From: Gammaproteobacteria bacterium
Lineage (GTDB): Bacteria; Pseudomonadota; Gammaproteobacteria; Burkholderiales; Burkholderiaceae_E
Direction of reading: 5' to 3'
Assembly: GCA_030425615.1 (NCBI GenBank)
Contig: JAUIAI010000042.1
Coordinates: 1 to 9,800, forward strand
DNA: 9,800 nt
Both the position numbers and the translations under genes were made by a program. Below, piece by piece: positions 1 to 6,011 of the stretch. Each line of letters begins with the position of its first letter. The first letter of the stretch is position 1. The notes beneath the pieces were generated by a model that saw only the letters and a list, made by a program, of their open reading frames with translations, was not told the origin of the DNA and ran no database searches.

Positions 1-1208
1 CGGCCGCCATCCCGGCGCTTCTGTATTTCTTCTGCCTGTTCCTGAGCGTGGTGTTCCAGGCCCGCAAGCAGAACATCCAGGCGGTGGGTGCGCTCACTGA
101 GGAGATGCGTCTCTCACGGCAGGAGAAGGCCAACCTGCTGATGATCGCACTGCCGATCCTGCTGATCCTGGTGCTCCTGCTCACCCCCAAGGAGGCCGTC
201 GGCTGCGGCCCGCTCGGCTGGCTGCTCGGAGCGCAGACGAACGATGCCTCCGGTTCGTGCATCGCCACCGATCTGCCGTGGATCCTGCAGCTGGCGCAGA
301 ACTCGGCCGGCGACGCGGGCTCGGCCGGCTGGTGGTCGGTAGTGCTGCTGCTGGGCCTGCTGTTCATCGACCCGCAGGTGCGCGCCGCGCCCGTGCGCAT
401 CGTCAACGCGCTGGCGCAGTCCGGGGTCCTGATCAGCACGCTCTACCTGATGTTCCTGGCGGTCACCGTCATCGACGTCAGTCTGTCGTTCACCGGACTG
501 TCCGACTATGTCTCGCGCGACATTCTGGGCTGGCTGCGCGGGCTGGAGATCAGCGCCGCGGAAACGCCGATGCTGCTGTTCGTCGCGCTCGTGGTCACGA
601 TGCTGCTCGCAGTGCTGCTCGGCGTGGGCATGCCCACGGTCCCGGCCTACATCAACGTCGCCCTGCTCATGGGGCCGATGCTCATCGGCCTGGGCATCGC
701 GACGTTCACCGCGCACATGTTCATCTTCTACTTCGCGGTGGCGTCGGCGATCACGCCGCCGGTGGCGATCGCGGCCTTCGCCGCGGCCAGCCTCACGAAG
801 AGCGACCCGATGAGCACCGGCTTCGCCGCCGTGCGCTCCGGCATCGTGATGTTCGTGATCCCGTTCGTGTTCGCGTTCTATCCCGAGTTGCTTCTGATCG
901 ACGCGGCGATCCTCGATGCCGGCTCGGGCACGTTCCTGCCGGGCTACGACGGCGAGCCGCACGGCATGGCGCTGGTCTGGCTCGTGATGCGGATCGTGGT
1001 CGCACTCTATCTGTTGTCGAGCGCGCTGACCCGCTTCGACCGAGGACCGATTGGAGGCGGGGAGATGATCGCGAGGCTGCTGCTGGCGGTGGCCGTGGTC
1101 ATGGCCGACCCCCTCATCTACGGTCCCGGCCTGGCGCTGGCGGTGGCGTTGCTCGCCTGGCATGCAGGTCGCGCCCGTCCTGGCGTGCTTCCAGCCAGAG
1201 CGCATTGA
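1..1208 (+). CDS. TRAP transporter permease, TAXI-type fused subunit (5' end missing)
   Basis: This is the C-terminal part of an integral membrane permease. The reading frame is open from base 3 (first full codons read AAIPALLYFFCLF) to the stop at 1208, giving 401 visible residues, so the start lies outside the window. The GVGMPTVPAYI motif at about 621-653 and the stretch AHMFIFYFAVASAITPPVA at about 711-770 are typical of the DctM-like domain of TRAP permeases, especially the fused 4TM-12TM proteins that pair with TAXI solute receptors. Many hydrophobic segments are visible. The segment after about 890 resembles the extra C-terminal region (DUF3394-like) of this subgroup. TRAP systems use an ion gradient to import small organic acids taken up by a periplasmic receptor; the substrate here is unknown. 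No receptor gene is in the window. The gene converges on the cyd operon and its last 95 bp overlap cydX on the other strand. The family call is firm; the substrate is not known. Confidence 0.9.
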   Translation, partial: AAIPALLYFFCLFLSVVFQARKQNIQAVGALTEEMRLSRQEKANLLMIALPILLILVLLLTPKEAVGCGPLGWLLGAQTNDASGSCIATDLPWILQLAQNSAGDAGSAGWWSVVLLLGLLFIDPQVRAAPVRIVNALAQSGVLISTLYLMFLAVTVIDVSLSFTGLSDYVSRDILGWLRGLEISAAETPMLLFVALVVTMLLAVLLGVGMPTVPAYINVALLMGPMLIGLGIATFTAHMFIFYFAVASAITPPVAIAAFAAASLTKSDPMSTGFAAVRSGIVMFVIPFVFAFYPELLLIDAAILDAGSGTFLPGYDGEPHGMALVWLVMRIVVALYLLSSALTRFDRGPIGGGEMIARLLLAVAVVMADPLIYGPGLALAVALLAWHAGRARPGVLPARAH

Positions 1209-1263
1209 GAACAGCCAGCAGGATCGCCATCGGCAGCCCCAGGGCCCATGCGAAGTACCACAT
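1114..1263 (-). CDS. cydX: cytochrome bd oxidase small subunit CydX
   Basis: This is a 49-residue single-span membrane protein that begins MWYFAWALGLPMAILLAV, matching the MWYFAW start of CydX (formerly YbgT). CydX packs against CydA and stabilises the hemes of cytochrome bd. I chose the ATG at 1263, not the upstream ATG at 1314, because the family begins at MWYFAW and because a good ribosome site (AAGGGAG, 1270-1276) lies 6 bases before it. Residues 4-24 form the membrane helix. After about residue 30 the protein carries an Arg/Pro-rich tail (ARRATPPPAPGRDRR), which makes it longer than the 37-residue E. coli protein. It lies 69 bp after cydB and is the last gene of the operon. Its final 95 bp are antisense to the end of the TRAP permease gene. 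Confidence 0.88.
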   Translation of the reverse strand: MWYFAWALGLPMAILLAVLNALWLEARQDGRDLHARRATPPPAPGRDRR

Positions 1264-1269
1264 CCTCGG

Positions 1270-1276
1270 CTCCCTT
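1270..1276 (-). promoter_or_regulatory. ribosome binding site of cydX
   Basis: Read on the minus strand the bases are AAGGGAG, 6 bases before the ATG at 1263. This site decides the start of cydX in favour of MWYFAW over the longer reading from 1314. A CCCT lies just upstream and could pair with AGGG to form a 4-bp stem that partly hides the site; that pairing is weak. Confidence 0.6.
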
Positions 1277-1306
1277 ACGGAGGGTTCACGGCGCCCGCCG
1301 GCTCGC

Positions 1307-1331
1307 GGCGGCATCGCCGCCCGGTGGGCGG
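1307..1331 (-). other. overlapping alternative hairpins between cydB and cydX
   Basis: In the 69-bp gap after cydB, two perfect 6-bp stems share bases. One pairs 1307-1312 (GGCGGC) with 1316-1321 (GCCGCC) around a 3-base loop. The other pairs 1317-1322 (CCGCCC) with 1326-1331 (GGGCGG), also with a 3-base loop. Because 1317-1321 is used in both, only one can form at a time. The second starts one base after the cydB stop codon. There is no T-run, so this is not a standard terminator. It could affect mRNA stability or the level of cydX relative to cydB, or be a by-product of high GC content. Confidence 0.35.
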
Positions 1332-1332
1332 T

Positions 1333-2484
1333 TCAGTAGGCGGATTCGTTTTCGTTGCGCACGTCGTCCTCGAGCACCCTGCCCCACAGCACCCTGTAGA
1401 CCCAGGCCGTATAGGTCAGGACGATGGGCAGCATGACGACCGTGACCACGAGCATGTTGAACAGTGTCTGGTGGCTGGAACTCGAATCCCAGACCGTCAG
1501 ACTCGAATCGGGATCGATCGTGGACGGCAGGATGAACGGGAACATGGTGAAGCCCACGCTCAGGATCATCCCGGTGATCGAGAGATTCGATGCCAGGAAG
1601 GTCAGGCCTTCGGCCCTGCGGCGAAGCCCGACCCGGACACCGATCGCGCCAAGGAAGCCGAGGACGGGCGCCACGGTGATCCACGGCCTTTGCGCATAGG
1701 CGTCTAGCCAGGAACCCGCCTGCACCACCTGGGTGTGCAGGGGGTTGGACACGCCGTCGTGCGGGGGTTCGGTCACGAACGAGAAACCCTCTATGAACAG
1801 TGCGAGCAGCACACCGTTCAACGCGAACAACGCGATCACCGCCAGCGCGGCCAGACCACCGAATCGGCGGGCCCGCTCGGCGACCCCGCCGTCCGCCCTG
1901 AGACCCAGCCAGGCCGCGCCGTGCATGACGATCATGGCCAGCGCATTCAGACCGCAGAGCAGCGAGAACGGATCCAGAAGCGCGAAGAACGAGCCCTCGT
2001 AGATCGGCACGAGATCGTCTGTCAGCCTGAACGGCGCTCCCTGCAGCACATTGCCCACTGCGACGCCGAAGACGGTGGGCGGCACGGCGCCGCTCACGAA
2101 CAGCGCCCAGTCCCAACCAGCCCGCCAGCGCGGATCCTCGCGCTTCGAACGGTACTTGAACGCCAGCGGCCGCGCGATCAGCGCTGCAAGCACGATGAAC
2201 ATGGCCATGTAGAAGCCCGAGAAGCTCACCGCGTAGAGCGCCGGCCAGGCCGCGAAGATCGCCCCGCCGCCGAGGATGAACCACACCTGATTGCCCTCCC
2301 AGACCGGCTCGACCGTCTGGATGGCAACGCGCCGCTCGACGTCGTTACGGGCCACGAAGGGCAAAAGGGCACCCATACCCATGTCGAAACCGTCCGTCAT
2401 CGCGAAGCCCACCAGCAACACGCCGAGCAGGGCCCACCAGATGATGCGCAGCGTCTCGAAGTCGAGGAGCGTGGACAGGATCAT
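1333..2484 (-). CDS. cydB: cytochrome bd ubiquinol oxidase subunit II (CydB)
   Basis: CydB is the membrane partner of CydA in the bd quinol oxidase and is needed to assemble the heme-bearing complex. The protein is 383 residues from the ATG at 2484, close to the 379 of E. coli CydB. It shows IIWWALLGVLLVGFAMTDGFDMG near the N-terminus, then WEGNQVW (62-68), FAAWP, FSGFY and YRSK, and ends YTAWVYRVLWGRV with a short acidic tail, all as in E. coli. The conserved Asp of TDGFDMG is residue 34. E. coli Asp58, placed in a polar channel, is Glu63 here, a conservative change. An in-frame TTG at 2493 would add three residues and overlap the cydA stop as TTGA. Neither start has a clear ribosome site. 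I prefer the ATG, and translational coupling to cydA is likely either way. Confidence 0.93.
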   Translation of the reverse strand: MILSTLLDFETLRIIWWALLGVLLVGFAMTDGFDMGMGALLPFVARNDVERRVAIQTVEPVWEGNQVWFILGGGAIFAAWPALYAVSFSGFYMAMFIVLAALIARPLAFKYRSKREDPRWRAGWDWALFVSGAVPPTVFGVAVGNVLQGAPFRLTDDLVPIYEGSFFALLDPFSLLCGLNALAMIVMHGAAWLGLRADGGVAERARRFGGLAALAVIALFALNGVLLALFIEGFSFVTEPPHDGVSNPLHTQVVQAGSWLDAYAQRPWITVAPVLGFLGAIGVRVGLRRRAEGLTFLASNLSITGMILSVGFTMFPFILPSTIDPDSSLTVWDSSSSHQTLFNMLVVTVVMLPIVLTYTAWVYRVLWGRVLEDDVRNENESAY

Positions 2485-2489
2485 GTCGT

Positions 2490-4085
2490 TCAACCCGCGG
2501 CGGCGTGGCGGGCCGCCTCGGATCGGCGCGCCCGCTCGGCGATCCAGGCCTCGGTTTCGGCGACGTCGAGCGTCGGTCCCCGGCGGATGGTCGTGACCAT
2601 CAGCGCCATCTCGATGACGAACAGAACCGAGTAGAAGACCGTGAACACGACCAGCGTGATCGCGACATTCGTGATGCTCAGCCGACTGACCGCGACCGCC
2701 GTGGGCAGGATGCCCTCAACGACCCAGGGCTGGCGGCCGTATTCGGCGACGAACCAGCCGAGCTCGGCGGCGATCCAGGGCAGCGGGATCGAACAGACGG
2801 CGATCCAGAGCGCCAGGCGGCCCGTCCGGAGATCACGAAACGACGCCTTCCAGAACCAGTAGGCCATCAGGCCGATGAAGAAGAATCCGAGCCCGACCAT
2901 CACGCGGAACGCCCAGAATAGCGGGGCGACGCTCGGCACGGTGTCCCACGCGGCCTGCTCGATCTGCGCGTCGCCGGCCTCGCGGGGATCGTCCACGTAG
3001 CGCTTGAGGAGCAGTGCCCAACCCAGGTCTCGGCCATCGTTCTCGAAGGCCTCGATCACTTCCGGCGCCACGTCGCCGCGGGCCGCGCGGATCCGCATGA
3101 GCGCATCGTAGGCACGCTGGCCCGAGCGGATCTTCGCCTCCGCCTCCTCCACGAGCTCGAGGATGCCGGGCACCGGTTCGGTCAGCGAGCGCGTCGCGAT
3201 CAGACCGAGCACCCACGGGATATGGATCGCGTAGTGCGTCTCGCGCGCCTCCTGGTCGGGGAATCCGAACACCGTGAACGCCGCCGGCGCCGGTTCGGTC
3301 TCCCACATGGCTTCCATCGCGGCGAGCTTCATCTGCTGATTCTGATTGGCGGTATAGCCGGATTCGTCACCGAGAACGACGACCGACAGCGCCGAGGCCA
3401 GCCCGAAGCTCGCGGCCACTGCGATGGAGCGGCGTGCGAGCTCGACATGGCGCTCCCGGAGCAGGTACCAGGCCGAAACGCCCAGCACGAAGACGGCCGC
3501 CGTCACGTAGCCGGCCGATACGGTGTGCACGAACTTCGCCTGCGCGACGTCGTTGAAGAGGACATCGTAGAAACTCGCGACCTCCATGCGCATGGTCAAC
3601 GGGTTGAATGCCGCCCCGACCGGGTTGGCCATCCAGCCGTTGGCGATCAGGATCCAGAGCGCCGAAAGATTCGAACCCACGGCGACGGCCCAGGTCGCCG
3701 TCAGATGGCCGATCCTGGAAAGTCGGTCCCAGCCGAAGAAGAACAGGCCGACGAACGTGGCCTCGAGAAAGAATGCCATCAGCCCTTCGATGGCCAGCGG
3801 CGCGCCGAAAACGTCGCCGACGTAATGGCTGAAATAGCTCCAGTTCATGCCGAACTGGAACTCCATGGTGATGCCCGTGGCCACGCCGAGCACGAAGTTG
3901 ATGCCGAACAGCGTGCCCCAGAACTTGGTCATCTGACGCCAGATCGGCCGGTCCGTCATGACGTAGACGGTCTCCATGATGGCGATGAGGACCGACAGAC
4001 CCAGCGTGAGTGGCACGAACAGGAAGTGGAACATCGCCGTCGAGGCGAATTGAAGGCGTGACAGGGAGACGATGTCCAGATCCAT
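2490..4085 (-). CDS. cydA: cytochrome bd ubiquinol oxidase subunit I (CydA)
   Basis: CydA is the heme-bearing catalytic subunit of cytochrome bd. It oxidises quinol at the periplasmic side and reduces O2 to water with high affinity, building proton motive force without pumping. The protein is 531 residues (E. coli 522). Key residues are in place: His20 (heme b595/d ligand position, E. coli His19), His187 and Met396 (heme b558 ligands, E. coli His186 and Met393), Arg394, Glu100 and Glu108 (E. coli Glu99 and Glu107), Lys253 and Glu258 of the quinol loop, and Trp444, Glu448 and GRQPW (450-454). The region between about 250 and 385 is long, so this is the long-Q-loop (E. coli) type, not the short-loop cyanide-insensitive type. 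The ATG at 4085 (MDLDIVSLSRLQFA) fits the family start; the ribosome site is weak. It is followed directly by cydB, and a 231-bp gap upstream may carry its own promoter. Confidence 0.97.
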   Translation of the reverse strand: MDLDIVSLSRLQFASTAMFHFLFVPLTLGLSVLIAIMETVYVMTDRPIWRQMTKFWGTLFGINFVLGVATGITMEFQFGMNWSYFSHYVGDVFGAPLAIEGLMAFFLEATFVGLFFFGWDRLSRIGHLTATWAVAVGSNLSALWILIANGWMANPVGAAFNPLTMRMEVASFYDVLFNDVAQAKFVHTVSAGYVTAAVFVLGVSAWYLLRERHVELARRSIAVAASFGLASALSVVVLGDESGYTANQNQQMKLAAMEAMWETEPAPAAFTVFGFPDQEARETHYAIHIPWVLGLIATRSLTEPVPGILELVEEAEAKIRSGQRAYDALMRIRAARGDVAPEVIEAFENDGRDLGWALLLKRYVDDPREAGDAQIEQAAWDTVPSVAPLFWAFRVMVGLGFFFIGLMAYWFWKASFRDLRTGRLALWIAVCSIPLPWIAAELGWFVAEYGRQPWVVEGILPTAVAVSRLSITNVAITLVVFTVFYSVLFVIEMALMVTTIRRGPTLDVAETEAWIAERARRSEAARHAAAG

Positions 4086-4134
4086 GACCGGTTCCGTCAG
4101 CCGCGGGTGAGCAGCGGTGCGAGGAGTGCTTTCC

Positions 4135-4140
4135 AGTCTA
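4135..4140 (-). promoter_or_regulatory. possible -10 element for cydA
   Basis: On the minus strand the bases read TAGACT, four of six matching the sigma70 -10 consensus. Transcription would start near 4128, giving a leader of about 42 bases before the cydA ATG. No convincing -35 hexamer lies 16-18 bases upstream, which would fit an activator-dependent promoter using the inverted repeat at 4164-4177. This is a prediction from spacing alone. Confidence 0.25.
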
Positions 4141-4163
4141 GGGACGCATCCGCGGCCGCGTCT

Positions 4164-4177
4164 GTAACCCAGGTTAC
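4164..4177. promoter_or_regulatory. inverted repeat upstream of cydA, candidate regulator site
   Basis: The sequence GTAACC-CA-GGTTAC has perfect 6-bp arms around 2 bases. Its centre is 85 bp before the cydA ATG. If the -10 element at 4135-4140 is real, the centre sits at about -42, the usual place for an activator that overlaps the -35 region. It is more AT-rich than its surroundings. It does not match the FNR site (TTGAT-N4-ATCAA), so the regulator is not identified. Confidence 0.4.
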
Positions 4178-4192
4178 CCGCGCGGGCGTATG

Positions 4193-4219
4193 CCCCGGAG
4201 CCCTTGGCGCCCTCTGCGA
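4193..4219. repeat. imperfect direct repeat, copy 2
   Basis: On the minus strand this 27-bp unit begins TCGCAGAGGG and ends CTCCGGGG, like the unit at 4252-4279. The two copies lie about 60 bp apart in the cydC-cydA gap and differ in the middle. This copy does not form the strong stem seen in the other one. It is not recognised as a known repeat family. Confidence 0.35.
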
Positions 4220-4251
4220 CGGGGCGCGGACCCCTCGGCCCTTCGCGCCGT

Positions 4252-4279
4252 CCCCGGAGGGGCTCCGGCCCCTCTGCGA
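4252..4279. repeat. imperfect direct repeat, copy 1, containing a hairpin
   Basis: On the minus strand the unit begins TCGCAGAGGG and ends CTCCGGGG, sharing both ends with 4193-4219. Inside it, 4257-4263 (GAGGGGC) pairs perfectly with 4268-4274 (GCCCCTC) around the 4-base loop TCCG, a stem of seven pairs. It starts about 40 bases after the cydC stop. No T-run follows, so it is a weak candidate for a terminator or for an mRNA 3'-end stabiliser between cydC and cydA. Confidence 0.4.
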
Positions 4280-4316
4280 GCGAGTCGTCCTGCCCGCGGC
4301 GTCGCTACGGCAGGGC

Positions 4317-6011
4317 TCAGCCGACGACGAGTCGCCGGTCGGCGACGGCGATCTCGCCAGCCTGGTGGCTGGCCGTCAGCACGGCCCGCCCGGCCAGGGC
4401 ACCGCGCAGGCCGTCGAGCACGCGCCTGGCGGACTCCGCGTCCAGGCCGGTGGTGGGTTCGTCCAGCAGCAGGACGTCCGCTTCGCGCAGCAGCACGCGC
4501 GCCAGGGCGAGGCGTCGGCTCTCCCCGCCGGACAGGCCCGTGCCGCCGTCGCCGAGGCGCGACCCGAGGCCACCGCGCGCGGCGACGACCTCGTCGAGGG
4601 CAACGACCCGGAGCACCTCCCGGAGCCGGTCATCGTCCGCGTGCGGATCGGCCAGCCGCAGGTTCTCGGCGATCGTGCCCGCGAAGAGCTGGCTGCGCTG
4701 CGGCAGATAGGACAGCGACCGCCCGGCGGCGAGCGTGACCCTGCCGGCTTCGGGCTCCAGCAGGCCGGCCGCGAGCAGCAACAGCGTGGACTTGCCCGCG
4801 CCGCTGGCGCCCGTGAGCGCAAGCCATTCGCCGGCAGCGACCGACAGCGTGACGTCGCTCAACACCGGAGCGCGTCCCGGCGCATGCCGATAGGTGACCG
4901 ACTCGAGCGTGAGCACCGCGGGCGCTGGCGCGTCGCCCTGCGCTGGGGCGTCGGCGGGCGCGGGTGCGCGGGCCGGCGGTTCGGCCTGGCCGCGGCGGTC
5001 ATCGCCATCGGCATGCTGCGGGTGAGCGACTCCATCCGAGTCGACGGCCGGCCCTGCCTCCAGCAGCGGGCCGAGTCGGCGGGCGGCCATCGACGCGCGC
5101 ACGAAATCGAGGACGACGCGCCGCAGCGGCTGGACGGCCTCGTTCAGGGCGATGGCCACGAACACGGCGAGCGCGATGCGTGGCGCCGGGACGTCCCGCC
5201 ATGCGCCGATCACGAGCGCACCGGCCGCCGCGGTCATGACGACCACGGGCACGGCCACCGTGGCGGCCCGCTCGATCCGGTCGAGCGCGGCCATGGAGGA
5301 CACGCTGCGCCGGCCGGCGCGCTCCACCGCCTCGATCTGCCCGGCCAGCCGTCCGCTGACGGCGAAGTCCGCAGCGCCGCGCACCAGATCGATGAGGCGC
5401 AGCCGGACGGCGTCCAGCGCATAGGCATGCCGGCGCACCGGACGCGACACGGTGCGCACACCGATCGCGAGCACGATCGCCGACGCACCGCCGATCACGC
5501 CCACCACCCAGAGACCCATCCAGACGTCGACCAGCCAGATCAGGATCGCGAGAGACCCCGGCAGCGCGACCATGCTCGCCACCAGCGGCGCGAAGCCGCG
5601 CAGGTAGATGGCATCCAGCGCATCGACGTCCCCGGTCAGGCGGTTCAGCGCGATCGCTCCGCGCATCGCCGCCAGGCGTGCGTAGGGCTGGGTCGCGAAC
5701 CCGTGGAATAGCCTGACCCGCAGACCCGCCAGGAATCGCAGGGTGGCGCTGTGCGTGATCAGCCGCTCGCCGTATCGTGCGCCCGTGCGGGTGATGGCCA
5801 GCATACGGATCGCCGCGCCCGGTCGGAAGACGTCGAAGACCACGCCCGCGCCCGCCGCGCCGGCGATGGCTCCGGCGGTGATGAACCAGCCCGCCAGACC
5901 GAGCAGGGCGATTCCCGCGGCCAGGGTGAGCGCGAGCAGCAGCAGCCCGAAGGCGAATGCAAGCGGATGTGCCCGCCAGGCGAGCCGCACGACGGGCCAG
6001 AGGGCACGCAT
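4317..6011 (-). CDS. cydC: ABC transporter subunit CydC (cytochrome bd assembly)
   Basis: CydC pairs with CydD to form an inner-membrane ABC transporter required for cytochrome bd assembly. It has been described as exporting cysteine and glutathione and, from recent structures, as a heme transporter. The protein is 564 residues and starts MRALWPVVRLAW, like E. coli CydC (MRALLPYLALY). The ATG at 6011 overlaps the cydD stop by one base (TGATG) and has a GGAGG site at 6019-6023, 7 bases upstream. The membrane domain covers about 1-315 and the ATPase about 366-564. Motifs: Walker A GASGAGKST (401-409), Q-loop Gln438, signature LSGGE (493-497), Walker B VLLLDEP with Glu518, H-loop His549. Arg83 and His87 match E. 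coli Arg81 and His85, reported as the heme site. A Pro/Ala/Asp-rich linker (about 321-365) joins the domains, and the protein ends soon after the H-loop, lacking the usual C-terminal extension. Confidence 0.93.
   Translation of the reverse strand: MRALWPVVRLAWRAHPLAFAFGLLLLALTLAAGIALLGLAGWFITAGAIAGAAGAGVVFDVFRPGAAIRMLAITRTGARYGERLITHSATLRFLAGLRVRLFHGFATQPYARLAAMRGAIALNRLTGDVDALDAIYLRGFAPLVASMVALPGSLAILIWLVDVWMGLWVVGVIGGASAIVLAIGVRTVSRPVRRHAYALDAVRLRLIDLVRGAADFAVSGRLAGQIEAVERAGRRSVSSMAALDRIERAATVAVPVVVMTAAAGALVIGAWRDVPAPRIALAVFVAIALNEAVQPLRRVVLDFVRASMAARRLGPLLEAGPAVDSDGVAHPQHADGDDRRGQAEPPARAPAPADAPAQGDAPAPAVLTLESVTYRHAPGRAPVLSDVTLSVAAGEWLALTGASGAGKSTLLLLAAGLLEPEAGRVTLAAGRSLSYLPQRSQLFAGTIAENLRLADPHADDDRLREVLRVVALDEVVAARGGLGSRLGDGGTGLSGGESRRLALARVLLREADVLLLDEPTTGLDAESARRVLDGLRGALAGRAVLTASHQAGEIAVADRRLVVG

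Noticed and set aside
4151..4160. Palindrome CGCGGCCGCG near the cydA promoter
   Set aside because: It is a pure GC palindrome containing a NotI site, common in DNA of this composition. There is no further sign of an operator.
4257..4274. A Rho-independent terminator after cydC
   Set aside because: The stem is strong, but no T-run follows on either strand, so it is reported only as a hairpin within a repeat.
4107..5711. A 534-codon open frame on the plus strand over cydC
   Set aside because: The translation is low-complexity and Arg/Gly/Ala-rich, and the opposite strand encodes a complete ABC ATPase with all motifs.
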